The translations under genes and the position numbers were made by a program. A DNA stretch of 64,000 nt. Origin: Aquanectria penicillioides. Taxonomy: Eukaryota; Ascomycota; Sordariomycetes; Hypocreales; Nectriaceae. The stretch is from contig PYIU01000004.1 in the NCBI GenBank assembly GCA_003415625.1, forward strand, positions 806,001 through 870,000, written 5' to 3'. Below are positions 22,217 to 33,465 of this stretch, one piece after another. Position 1 is the stretch's first letter. Each line of letters opens with the position of its first letter. Under the pieces are notes generated by a model that searched no databases, was not told the origin of the DNA, and saw nothing but the letters and a program-made list of their open reading frames with translations.

Positions 22217-23928
22217 CTACTGCAGCCATGGCTGGGGGAATTCACCAACCCACTCCTCCACCTCCTTTCGAAGAGCCCCGATCTCCGCGACGCCAGCGCC
22301 ATCGCCGAGGTGGTCCAGGAACGCCCTCACGGTCGCGGGGTTCTTGACTCCCTTGGCCTGAGCCGCCTCCTTAGCCTGCTTGTCCACAGCGATGGTGATT
22401 TGGACACCGCGGTCGACAATGTCAGCCACGCGCTTGAAGTCCTCAGCCTGGAAGCCTCGTGTAGTCATGGCGGGCGTTCCGAGTCGCAGACCGCCGGGCT
22501 TGAGGGCCGAGCGGTCGCCTGGCACCGTGTTCTTGTTGCTGGCAACGCCGCACAACTCGAGGACGCGCTCCACGCGGGCACCGTCAATTCCATTGGGCTT
22601 GAGGTCGACGAGCACCAGGTGGTTGTCGGTGCCGCCAGAGACCAGGTTGTAGCCGAGGCCGTCGCCCAGGCGGTCGGCAAAGGCCTGCGCATTGGTCAGG
22701 ACGGTCTTCTGGTAGTCCTTGAACTCGGCCGACTGAGCCTGGCGCAGAGCCACGGCGAGGGCAGTGATGGTGTGGTTGTGCGGGCCGCCCTGGTGGCCGG
22801 GGAAGACGGACGCATTGATGGGGCCCTCGAGATCGTAGAGCACCTTGTTGCCCTTCTTGTCGGTGCTTCGGACGCCCTTGCGGAAGAAGATCATGGCGCC
22901 TCGGGGGCCACGCAGGGACTTGTGAGTGGTGGTGGTGACGACATCGGCGTATTCAAAGGGCGAGGGTATGACGCCGGCGGCAACCAGGCCGGAAATGTGC
23001 GCCATATCTGCCAGCAGGTAAGCGCCGACGTTCTTGGCAATGGAGTGCATTCGCTCGTAGTCGATCAGGCGAGAGTAGGCTGAGGTTCCGGCGATGATAA
23101 TCTTGGGGCGGTAGAGCAGGGCGTTCTCGTGGAGCTTGTCGTAGTCGATCAACCCGGTCTCCTCGGACAGTCGGTAGGGCAGAGTCTCAAAGTACTTGGA
23201 GATCATGGAGATCTTCTTGTGAGGCAGCTGGTAGCCGTGGGAGAGATGGCCTCCGTGGGGGAGATCGAGACCCATGATGCGCTCGTGGGTGTTGAGGAGC
23301 GCAGAGTAGGCGCACAGGTTGGCGGGAGATCCTGAGAGGGCTGCATATGCATGATGTCAGTACAATGCCCCCAGACATTCATTGATGGTCGACTAGAGCT
23401 GTTACGCACGCTGAACATTGACGCCCCAAAGCTCAGGGTCGAGACGGAAAGCCTCGAGGGCGCGCTTCTGGCAGAGCCGCTCAGCTTCGTCGATGTGCTC
23501 ATTGCCTCCGTAGTAACGGGCTCCAGGGTATCCTTCGGAGTACTTGTTCTGCATAACACTGCCGAGGGCATCGAGCACTGAGCGGGAAGTAAAGTTTTCG
23601 GAGGGGATGAGGTTGATGAAGTGGTTTTGGCGAGTCTCCTCCTGCAGCGGGGTCAGTGGAAGGTCCTTCACCGTCTGGAGTGAATCGAGGCAATGGACCT
23701 ACACGCTTCAGGATGGCGTGGATCTCAGGGTCTCCCTGTTGGAGGGCGGAGCCCAGGAGCTGTCATGATGGTGAGCATTTCAATTCTAGTCATGACCGGG
23801 GAAGCTTCGTTTCTTACATTGGCATGGGCGGAATAAGAGCTGACAGCCCTCGCGGGGACCTGCCCGGCGAAAGACAGCTTCGCCCGGACGGATTGGCTGG
23901 TCTGCCGAAGAGTTCGTGAGGCCAACAT
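22217..23928 (-). CDS. SHM1: Serine hydroxymethyltransferase, probably mitochondrial
   Basis: Minus strand, four exons: 23928-23818, 23759-23703, 23641-23410 and 23340-22217, with introns of 58, 61 and 69 bp, giving 507 residues. Exon 1 encodes a basic, Ser/Ala-rich presequence ([18 protein letters not shown]), so import into mitochondria is likely. Splicing rebuilds [21 protein letters not shown] and [14 protein letters not shown], both strongly conserved. The PLP lysine lies in [17 protein letters not shown]. The enzyme interconverts glycine plus CH2-THF with serine plus THF. In the matrix it uses the one-carbon unit made by the glycine cleavage system. The ATG at 23928 is the first in frame. 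It is divergent from the Zn2Cys6 regulator (968-bp gap). Confidence 0.95.
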
Positions 23929-24895
23929 GATGGAGGAGGTGGATGACAACGACAAAAAAAGGGCGAGATCACAACCAAAACGTCAAAACGTCAAAAGGCT
24001 TTGCACCAAGAGGGGAGGAACTGGGTCAATTGATCTAATAAGCGAGAGCTAATAAGGGCATACCATACCACTGGGTCCACAGGGACCGAATCATGGATTG
24101 CCGCTCCTCGGCCTCGGGAGACAGCCCGAAGCGTGAACCAAGCGTGTATACTCAAGAGCTCCGGCGAGCGGAGGAGGGTGGAAGATAGCAGCCGGGTCCA
24201 CCGCTCTCCGCCCTAGGTTCGAGTGAAACCATGGGATGGATGTACGTGCAGTGGACGCTGGTACGCAAATATTAGGTACGTAACGCGAACAGGGCCATGC
24301 GCCTTGCTGTGGTGCGGTGCATCCATCATGCTGCTACCGCTGGATGTCTCCGGCGTAGTGCCTTCTGCTAGAACCGCGCCAGAAGGCTGGGACTGGGAGT
24401 GCTTTCGGTATAGGGTAACATCATCGATCGGTTAGTCAACGCTAAGTTGCATGCAGAAATGGTCCCTGCGCGCCCCGGGCTTGTGCTCCACTTGACTTAT
24501 CTGGGCGCGTCGATTCCGGAGACGAGCGCACACACGCACATTGGACACACACACACTGGAGGGAAAGGGTCTGATGGATGAGTCGATTCCCCCACTATTG
24601 CTCCTCCTCCACTCATCGCTCATCGACTTACCCCCCCGTTTGGTTCCGCTGGATCGATATTCGCTTCCTTGCCCGTGCCTTGCCCTTGCCTTGCCTTGCC
24701 TTGCCTTGCCTTGCCTTGTCTCCGTCTCTCTACCGTACCCGTACCGCGTCTCTGCCGCGTCTCTACCCGCCACCCAGCATAAGGCTCTCGGCGCCCAGGT
24801 CCAGCCGCAGGTCCCCGGCGGCAATCCGGTTTGTCACCTGTATCTGTGTCTGTGCTGTGCCCTGTGCCTATCTGTCGTGCCCTCCCTCCTCCAGT
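23929..24895. promoter_or_regulatory. Shared divergent promoter, SHMT / Zn2Cys6 regulator
   Basis: A 967-bp gap between divergent start codons. The right half has a CTTGC microsatellite (24685-24718) and a pyrimidine-rich leader. An in-frame ATG at 24578 exists but translates low-complexity sequence. I see no separate gene. Confidence 0.45.
24685..24718. repeat. CTTGC pentanucleotide microsatellite
   Basis: About 6.8 perfect copies of CTTGC in the leader of the regulator gene. Confidence 0.9.
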
Positions 24896-26813
24896 ATGAG
24901 GCCTATGCCCATCATCCGGAGCAGGACCGGCTGCTTCACCTGCCGGCGCCGTAAGAAGAAGTGCAATGAAGAGAAGCCCGTGTGCAGCGGCTGCAGGCGA
25001 AACAAGCTTGAGTGCACATGGCCTGCCGATACTTCCAGCTCGTCCGGCTCTCAGAAGCCGTCGTCCGGCGCCGTCGCGGCCGCTGCCTCTGGCTCCAGCG
25101 TTGCCGGGTCGCAGCCTTCGGGGCCATCGGCCACCACCACGGCCACCACCAAGCAGCAGCAACACCGACTTCAGCACCAAGATGACGAGCAACGGCAAAA
25201 GCTGGAGCCCCAGAACCGCCAGCAACAGTCCGGTCCGGAGCTAGAAGCGGAGCCGGACTCGCAGCCAACCATTGTTGTTTCCGCCGTCCAGCCCCGATCG
25301 GCCCCGTCACAGATAGTTACGTCCGGAGACCGCTCCTCCACCTCCGGCCCGGGCTCCGAAGACACGGACATGGCCGAGGCCGATGAACAGTCCGTTCAAC
25401 CGTCTCCATCCCCGTCCTCTAGCCACTCGTCCGCCGGCTCCATCGAGTCATTGTCGGCCGCTCCCGTCTTCGAGTACGACCATGAAGCCCTTGACGCTTT
25501 AGCCCTCACCATCGCCCCCACCTCCACATCCGACTTGGACCCTCCTTTCCTGGCCTCCAGCATCAACATGCCTATTCCCATGCTGCCGGAACATGGCCAC
25601 CAGTCCTATGAGCTTCTGAGCTACTACCTCTCCCGCACCGCTAACAGCATGGGAAATGGCTCCACCGAGGTCAACCCCTTTATCGCCAAGCTGATACCCC
25701 TCGGGTTCTCCAACCCACTTGTTTTGCAGCTCATCCTCGCTCAGAGCGCAGCCCACCGCCAAGCATCTGAAGAATATGTGCCATCCAATCAGATTGCCCA
25801 GCGATACTACACGGACTCGCTCCGCATGTTTAGGAATGTCGTCAACGAATACGTCTCTGGGAAGGACGAGAATACTCTCGTCTTGACAGTAGGAAGTTTA
25901 ATCCTATGTCTCACCGAGGTCTGTATACCATGGATACTACATCCTAGGCATGACTAACCTCAGCTAATTTCCCGTACAGGTTGCCCGAGGAGATATCCAT
26001 GGAACTGTATTTGACCATCTCACGGCGTCCAAGTCTTTGCTGTCCATGCTACTGACTCGACCCAAATCTGAAGTCTTTGACGACCTACCAGACTTCCTCG
26101 TGGAGTATTACATGCACATCGCCGCCTCTAGCATGATCTCGATTGATCCGCACTACAGCTCGCAGCCTCTTATTAGCCCCGATATCGAACAGATGGCGAG
26201 AAGTCTTGTAGAGAGAAAGTATGTCGGACAGCTGGTGGGATGCTGGCTTGAGCTGCTCGTGCTCATCACTCAGATTTTCCACCTCGGCCAAAACATGATG
26301 GCAACCGTGGACGGCCAACCGTGCCCTCCATCCCCGGACAACATCGTCACCTTTGGTTTCCTCCAAGCACAGGCAATGGCCTACTTTCCTGACCAATCTG
26401 TGACACCGTATTCAAGGCTTGCCGGTCTCGTCTTCAAGCAAGCCGTGCAGCTGTACCTGTGGACTATACTGGGGACTCCTCACCAGCAAAGCGAAACCAG
26501 TTCTCACAGGGCTCTGATGGATGCTGCGGTTTCCGACGCCGTTACCTTGCTCAACCAGCTCCCCGCCACCGTCAGAGTCAACACCAGTCTTTGCTGGCCA
26601 CTGGCTGTCATCGGCTGCTGTACCACTGACCCGGATATACAAAACATTTTGAGAATGCGACTGCAGACAATGGTAGATACGATAGGCCTCGGAAATATGA
26701 GGGAAACTCTAGTGCTTCTGGAGCATGTGTGGAGACAACCTCCTGACGAGATAAGTCCGTGGACGCTCTGCAAGGCGATGAGAGACCACCAAATATGGAT
26801 TTCGTTTGCATGA
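24896..26813 (+). CDS. Zn2Cys6 transcription factor (Fungal_trans_2 type)
   Basis: Exons 24896-25918 and 25980-26813 with a 61-bp intron give 618 residues. A binuclear zinc cluster lies near the N-terminus, residues about 14-41. It has six cysteines spaced C-x2-C-x6-C-x6-C-x2-C-x6-C (CFTCRRRKKKC then CSGCRRNKLEC). A Ser/Gln/Pro-rich linker of some 150 residues follows, then a helical C-terminal region (YELLSYYLSRTANSM, NPLVLQLILAQSAAHR) like the Fungal_trans_2 domain. It should act in the nucleus and bind CGG-containing sites. I chose 24896 rather than 24578 because the 106 residues before it are low-complexity and in leader DNA. Its position, head to head with SHMT, makes it the obvious candidate regulator of the glycine/serine block (inference; compare yeast Cha4 controlling CHA1). 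Confidence 0.88.
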
Positions 26814-27656
26814 AGTACCATCTTCATACTTGATGGATATATGCTTGCAAGCCAAAAAGTGGCTCGGTCTCATCGTGACCACGTCTCCATCCTCGGTCAG
26901 GTCACGGTGAAATTCCCTTGTCGAGTCGAGACAGGTTGATGACGACCCTCTTGTTTGGAAAGGAATTGCTGTCTGAGCCTTAAAACCAAGCAGTTCCCAA
27001 TCACAGCCACTCCTATATAACTGGAGTGATCGGGCGGCCTCGCTTGGAATTAGACAGACCATGATTGATACCCCTCGCGCTGATGGTTGATTTTTCTCTC
27101 TCGATCTCGTCATTCCATCACGAATCTGCGAATATTCACTTCACTTTCGACAGGTTGAGAAGAAGAAATGATGTGTCGTTGTTTTTCGTCAAGGCATGCT
27201 ACAACAGTAACCTCGATGAAGGCAACCCGACCTCGTCGCCTGATATGAAGCCATCTCACATATGCGAGATAGCTCTCTTTGAAGAAACAGATATCAAAAT
27301 ATTAACCCCTCTTGGTATCTGGCATTCATGTGCTGGACTCACCATTGTTTGGGAAACCCAAAGCCAGGTTTTCGTGTAAGTAAAAAAGCCATAATCTTGG
27401 ATTTAGTGGAAATGTGGAGAGTGTAGTTCCTGAACCTGAATGTTGAAACGTACGCAACCTTGCACTTGATAGAGAAGAAAGAAAAAAATAAGAACACAAG
27501 ATACCCGTTTAGACCAAAGGAATCGGTCCCTGTATTCATATGGAAAGATAATTTTGCCATTGAGTGAATGAATTAAGTCGCATTGTGTCACTTGGTAGTT
27601 TCTAATCCTTGCAAAACCTCGAGGATGTAGAGCCCGCCGGACGGTCATGACCCCAG
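26814..27656. other. Convergent intergenic region
   Basis: 843 bp between the 3' ends of the regulator and the aldehyde dehydrogenase. There is no supported gene or repeat. Confidence 0.45.
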
Positions 27657-29331
27657 TCATCCATGAACCTCCCTGATGTGATGGCTCTTCAAGGTCACGA
27701 ATGCGTCAAAAGCTTTCGGACCGAGAGTGCTTCCCAAGCCCGAATTCTTCCAACCGATCCACGCGAGGTCCTAGACAGATTTGGTTAACTATGTTCAGAG
27801 AAACCTGTGGATGCCAATGTAGAATTATCAAATAGGGAATCTTACAGGGTTAGGGCAGTCACAGCGGTTGATGAAGACGGTTCCGGCTTCGATCTCGGCT
27901 TCTAGTTCCTCACCGCGAGCAATATCCTTTGTCCAGATGCTTGCCGTAAGTCCGTATTCGCTATCATTCATGAGCTTCACAGCTTCTTCATCGCTCTTTA
28001 CTTTCATCACCGGCACTGATATGGAAGTTAGAAAAAGAACCGTCAACTGAATAAGTAGGGAGGGAGGAGTACCAATGGGACCAAAAGTCTCGACAGTCAT
28101 GACACTCATATCATGGGTCACATTTGTCAGTAGGCGTGGCGCAATATAGCTACCAGACCCAGGTAATTGAGAGAATGAAGCGTTGGTTGGGGTTGCATCG
28201 ATAGCCCCCTTTCGAAGCGCATCCTCAACTTGAGCGGTGATAGACTCAACAGCGGCATTCGATACCACGGGGCCAATTGTAGTTGACTGGTCCAGTGCAT
28301 TTCCGAGCTTGTAACTGTATCAATGTCAGTGAGACTCGTCATAGAAAAATAAGAGACGGCGTGGATGCCTGATAAAGGCTCCGCTAGGTCTGTGTTACTT
28401 ACGTCTTAAGCTCGTTCTGAAGCTCTCGCACGAAATCATCATGCACATCTTTGTGGACGTAGACTCTTTCTACGGCACAGCAGCTTTGACCAGAGTTGAA
28501 CATGGCACCATCGATGATATTGGCTGCTGTCCACTTTAGATCGACGTCTGCACGGATGTAGGCCGGATCCTTGCCGCCTAGCTCGAGATTGACCGGGACG
28601 ACTCTGCTAGCCGTGGCCTCCCTGATGGCCAGTCCACCGGCTGTGGAACCAGTGAAGCAAACCTGTTTTATGGCTGGGAGCTTGGAAACCTCCGTCACAG
28701 TATCCAGGCTACCAGTGTGCAGAATCTGAAGCACATCAACAGGAAGGCCTGCCTTATCGAAAGCTTCCTTGAACCGGTCTGCAACTTTTGGCGTTTGCGG
28801 AGAAGGTTTTAGAATAACAGCATTACCAGAAAGCAAAGCTGGGACAACAGTATTGATAGTAATCAAGTAAGGGAACTAATGCAATGGAAAGTAAGTATCT
28901 TGTAGCTATAGGCGACCGCGGTTACTTACATTCCAGGCGGAAACAATCAGAACCGGGCCAACGGGCTCCTTACTGATCCATCTTCTGAAACCGGGCTCGT
29001 CACGCCCAGGAAGATTGGCCAACGATTCAGATGCAATGTCTAACAGATAGTCTGCACGTTTACGCATAGTATCGATTTCTGCGCCACTGAATTTGATCGG
29101 CCTTCCCATCTGCTCGCTCAACTCTTGAGCCAACTGGCCCTTGAGGTCTGCTAGACAATTAAGTGCCTTGATGACTAGTACCTTGCGCTCATCTAGTGAG
29201 GTCTTACGGTAGGTAAGAAACGCAGCATGGGCTCTGTCAACGATGCCTCGCGCTTCCACGATGGAGGCGCCAGGGGACTCGAAGATAATTTGCCCAGTGG
29301 ACGGAGAGATGGTTCGAATAGCGTCCGACAT
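27657..29331 (-). CDS. NAD(P)+-dependent aldehyde dehydrogenase
   Basis: Minus strand, five exons: 29331-28930, 28875-28403, 28314-28073, 28015-27846 and 27770-27657, giving 466 residues. This is the length of the shorter ALDH group that includes succinate-semialdehyde and lactaldehyde dehydrogenase-like enzymes. Visible landmarks are PVGPVLIVSAWNFPYL (splice-spanning), the cofactor loop FTGSTAGG, the general-base Glu in VNLELGGKDP, the nucleophile Cys in FNSGQSCCAVERV, and ETFGPIVPV. There is no targeting signal, so it is likely cytosolic. It shares a strand with the glutamine amidotransferase gene 458 bp upstream. In that context a gamma-glutamyl-aminoaldehyde or aminoaldehyde substrate is plausible (inference). 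A generic succinate-semialdehyde dehydrogenase is the main alternative. Confidence 0.88.
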
Positions 29332-29789
29332 GTTGGGCGTCTATAGACTTTGAAAAGGTGCAAAGTTTTAAATTATAATTAAAGATTGTTTCGTCCTTAT
29401 CCGAGTTGTTTCTTTGAAAGAGGCCCTAACGAGACTTATAGAGGTCGTTCCTATTCATAGAGTGGGTGGCAGCGTGCATAGATTAGCATACCCGCCCCCG
29501 CGAGCCGCGCAGTTGGATACAGCTTGTGAAGCTGCCAACTTGAGCATGCAACTGATGAAGATAAGCGGTTACAATCTAAGCTCATTTCGAGACTGCCAAG
29601 GCGCTTGATTTATCTGATTTGGCCAGATGCCGGACTAATGTCCGCGCGGTACATTGCATCTACGACTTGCTGTTGGGCGGCTAGGGCTAGCACAGTTCAT
29701 GAGCGAGCTGGGACCGCTCTTAGATTTTGATAGGGTCGAAGATAGTCTAACATCATTCATTGAGTTTATCATCACTACATAAGAATTAA
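29332..29789. promoter_or_regulatory. Promoter region of the aldehyde dehydrogenase
   Basis: 458 bp between the amidotransferase stop and the ALDH start. It has CTTATCC (29396-29402) and GATAAGCGG near 29560, both GATA-factor-like cores. No gene is visible. Confidence 0.4.
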
Positions 29790-30669
29790 TTATGCTAGGA
29801 GGAAGTTTAGTAGAGTCGTTGATACCAAAACTCCATCATGATGCTTTTCAGCTCTAGCCATACCGTCCTCGAACATGGCGTCGCTGAAAATCTTCTGGTC
29901 ATGCCTCATCTTCAAGATATTTGACATGATAAATCCATCAAACTCGGGATGGGCCTGGAATGAAATGAAACGGCCAGCCTGGTATAAGCCCTGGACTTGG
30001 CAACTTGGGCTGCTGCCCAGGCACACAGCTCCCTCTGGCACTTCTAGGACGGCATCTCGATGCATCTGGTGCAGTCCCTAGTAGAAGGGTAAGTGATGTG
30101 TACTTTTATGAGGAGGCTCTTCAGACTTACGATTGTGGGAACGCCGAGCAACTTCTGGCCGTGTTCGTTGAGGTCGATCTTGTCAACCGAGACCTCCCAT
30201 CCACCGGGGCTAACTCCGACCTTTGCACCAAGAGCACGACCAATGATCTGGTGACCGAAGCAAATACCAACAACGGGGATCTTTGTTGCGGTAAGGACTG
30301 TCTTGGTAAATTCAACCAGTTTCAAGATCCAAGCGTCATCGGCGAAGGATGTGTGCTCTAGACAGTCAGGGTTAGCCAAAGGCCTCCCAGCCCGCAAGCC
30401 GATTCTTGAGGATCAGGTGATTTCTGGATGAACCTACTGCTTCCCGAAATCCACAGGCCGTCGATTTCCTCAACGCTTGGGTATGATTGAGCGGTGACAA
30501 CGTCCCACTTGGTAATTTGTAAATCAACGTCGTTGCTGTTGGGCCCCAAGCCTTGCTTGCCCTTTGCTATGAGCTGACGAAAGATTTCGCCGTATGTGCC
30601 GCGCGCCTCCTTGACCGGTGGCACCGGTGTGTCGCATTCCAACACGGCAAGGCGAAAGGTGCGCGTCAT
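29790..30669 (-). CDS. Class I glutamine amidotransferase-like hydrolase
   Basis: Minus strand, three exons: 30669-30438, 30357-30131 and 30077-29790, giving 248 residues. It is a stand-alone class I GATase domain. The nucleophile is Cys110 in VVGICFGHQIIGRALG. His196 and Glu198 sit in FQAHPEFDG, completing the triad. Splicing restores ISGSKHTSFADDAW. The length fits the GMP-synthase-glutaminase-like group (compare yeast YLR126C), where no synthetase domain is attached and physiological substrates are mostly unknown. Established relatives of the same fold, PuuD and AtdA2, hydrolyse gamma-glutamyl amides. Because a glutamine-synthetase-like ligase is divergent to it and an ALDH follows it, a gamma-glutamyl amide hydrolase role is likely (inference). 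Confidence 0.87.
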
Positions 30670-31399
30670 TTTCTCGGAACCGGATGTGAATATACGTCGT
30701 GCTTCGATTTGACAAGGTAGTAAAAACGACTCAAACACTATGTGACCCTGGGCAGACCAAGACAACGCCCCCCTTGCGATCTATATGCGATTGAGATGAA
30801 CCTCCGCAAATGCCGACAAACTGTTATCGATCCAGAATCCAATGGCGGAATTGTAAGCTGCCCCCCCTCAAAGAGAGAAAGCCGCGATGGCGGAAACGAT
30901 GTTCATTGGGTTAGAGTCATTATCTCGCGGTCCGCGTTGCCGCGACTCCACATCTCCTATCGTAGTGCATCTTAGCGACCCTCGTGACTCCCGATGCGCC
31001 TTTCTTTGACAGTCCCACCTCATCATCATTCCCCACACATGATCCGCCGTCCATCGGCCCCTTGTGTTAGTTTGTGGGGGAATAGGACACCTTGGATACA
31101 TGAAGCATTGCCTGAAATGGACCAAACTTCTTCAAAGGCACCTTGGTAACCGCGCGGTAAGGCGTTGTGCATGAGGGCGCCAGGCGACTCCAGTTCCATG
31201 AAACCATCACGTGTCTGCATCTGACGGGGCGTTTCTATCTAGATGAGTTAATCAATTGAATATGGATTGTGATCATTCTCACTATAAAACATAGCTCCTG
31301 TTCGACATTCAAGTGGTTTGTCCTTTTGTGTTATTTCTCATCTCCAATTTGTCTTCTTCGATCTCCCTCATGACTCTCATCCAATCTCAATTATCCGCC
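30670..31399. promoter_or_regulatory. Bidirectional promoter between amidotransferase and GS-like ligase
   Basis: A 730-bp gap between divergent start codons. GATA-factor cores of the HGATAR type, read on either strand, occur at 30824-30829 (TTATCG), 30920-30925 (TTATCT), 30957-30962 (CTATCG) and 31235-31240 (CTATCT). AreA-type nitrogen control is therefore possible, although such short motifs are expected by chance. A TATA-like ACTATAAAAC lies near 31280. Confidence 0.45.
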
Positions 31400-33054
31400 A
31401 TGGCCACAGCTACCTTCGATAACATCGAGGAGCTCCTCAAGGACGACATCAAAGTCAAGGTGGCTGGTGTCGATGCTGATGGTATTCTTCGTGGCAAAAT
31501 TATGGCCAAGGAGAAATTCCTATCAAGTGTCAAGTCAGGTTTTGGATTCAGCTCTGCCGTCTTTGGCTGGGATATGCACGATACTCTTTACACGCATGGC
31601 ACAGGCATGTCCTCTGAAGGTGGTGGCTATGCCGACTTCACTGCAGTCCCAGATCTGGCTAGTTTCCGAAGGATACCTTGGGAGAAGAACATCCCATTCT
31701 TCCTTCTCCATTTCTTGGCTGAAGGTAAACCCGTACCTGCCTGTCCCAGAGGAATGATCAATGGAGTCGTACAGAAACTCGGCCAACAGAAGTTCAAAGC
31801 TTTTGCTGGAGGTAAGATGCCACCCGGTGCTTTGAATTTTTCAACAGATATTAACCAACCTGTCTAGTTGAACTTGAATTTGTGAATTTCCAGACACCCA
31901 CTGAAGATGGATATGGCCCAGAGAGCACCAGACCGAACTTGGCCAAGTTTCTAGTGAACAATTCACCAAAGGCCCTTAGACCTCTTACTGAGGGAATGTT
32001 TGGTTACAGCGTCACCCGACCGGTTGCCTCGAAGGATTACTTCCACGATGTGTTCGACCAAAGCGTAGATTTTGGATGCAATGTAGAAGGCTGGCACACT
32101 GAGAGTGGCCCTGGAGTGTTTGAAGCGGTACGTTTATCCGAAGATCGATTGCTCTGTCCAATTTGCTAATATTTCAAATAGGCCTTGATAGTCCGAGAAG
32201 TAGCGGAAATGGCGGATAGAGTGAGCCTTTTTAAGTGAGCATTGTCCTTCAATTACTCTCGAGAAACACACTAACATGTACCAAAGGCTCCTGACAAAGT
32301 CTGTTGGCATTGGCCATAATGTCACACCGTGTTTCATGGCCAAGCCCTTGCATGGAATGCCTGGAAACTCCGGACACATCCACGTATCATTGACTGATGA
32401 GACGGGGAAGAACATGTTTGCCCGAGAAGAGCGCGACCCCAACGCCCGATGGCCTGATATCGAGCACTTTTCGGACATTGGTGTTCACTTTCTGGCCGGT
32501 GTTTTAGATGCACTTCCAGACCTTATGCCTCTCCTCGCTCCCACTGTCAACTCATACAAGCGCTTTGTTGAGAATTTCTGGGCACCAGTGGCGATCACCT
32601 GGGGTAACGAAGACCGACTCTCGTCCATTAGACTCATCACGCCCCCAGTGTGTAAGCCCAGCGCTGTGCGACTGGAGATTCGCATTCCCGGTGCCGATTT
32701 GCACCCTCACTACGCTCTGAGTGCCATTTTTGGCGCTGGTCTACGTGGAATCCAGAAGAAGCTAGAGATCAATGTACCACCTTCTTCTGCGAGAAAGCCC
32801 GAGCATGGAAAACCGACATTACTAGCGAATACATTAGAAAAGGCAGCGGAAAGATTTGCTGCCCCTGAGAGTGTAGCTCGCGAGATCTTTGACTCGGAAT
32901 TTGTGGACTTCTTTGCGGCATCAAGGCAGCATGAGCTCAGACTCTGGAGGGAAGCAGTGACTGATTGGTAAGATTTACAATTCGCCAACGAGGCTGAAAT
33001 TATACTAACTCGAGCTGGATTAGGGAATTTAATCGATATATTGAGACTGTATAG
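31400..33054 (+). CDS. Glutamine-synthetase-like gamma-glutamyl-amine ligase
   Basis: Five exons: 31400-31811, 31868-32127, 32182-32234, 32287-32967 and 33024-33054, giving 478 residues. It is a class I/III-type glutamine synthetase fold, unlike the short eukaryotic GS (about 350 residues). The N-terminal beta-grasp reads KVAGVDADGILRGK. Metal ligands lie in GVELEFVNFQ and EGWHTESGPGVFEA, and the His in NSGHIHVSL. The ATP/glutamate part reads NSYKRF and RLEIRIPGADLHPHYAL. This arrangement matches PuuA/glutamylpolyamine synthetases and GS-like AtdA1, which use ATP to join glutamate to an amine. Replacement of the NRSAAIR-type glutamate loop by SSIRLITPP supports a non-ammonia substrate. The exact amine is unknown. 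An in-frame ATG at 31370 could lengthen it by 10 residues. No FluG amidohydrolase domain is attached. Confidence 0.9.
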
Positions 33055-33465
33055 CATAATAATCTTGTATCATCGCGTGAATGCGAGCGTTGATGTTGTT
33101 CTCTGCCTTCATTGAGGAGCGTTTAGAGTCGGTCTTGAGCACACAAGTGGTGCTTTTGAACAACCCGTGTGCAAATTGAGAATGAATAACAAAGGATTTG
33201 GAAACTGGAGAACAGAATTAAATCCTTCAATTATATGGAACAGAAAGCCCTCGGTCAGCTGCAAACAAAGAGCTTAGCCGGGTCACAATGGCAAGAAAGA
33301 CCGTGTTGAACACAAACTTCCTTAGCAATACTATGAAAATGAACACACTTTCTGTTAAAAGAAATAAAATAGTTTATATTCGAGCACTTTATGTCAAGGC
33401 TTCATAGACCATTCTTAATTCACTTTTCATCACCCGAGTCCAATTCAGTCCAATTTACAACCAAC
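33055..33465. other. Intergenic, no gene seen
   Basis: AT-rich 3' flank of the ligase gene. No recognisable element. Confidence 0.4.

Noticed and set aside
23648..23702. A 28-bp SHMT intron ending at CTCCAG
   Set aside because: Too short to splice. The 61-bp alternative ending CTGCAG has a CTGAC branch site and gives the family sequence ILKREETRQ.
24578..24895. Upstream start for the Zn2Cys6 regulator
   Set aside because: It would add 106 low-complexity residues, including the translated CTTGC microsatellite. The ATG at 24896 places the zinc cluster near the N-terminus as is normal.
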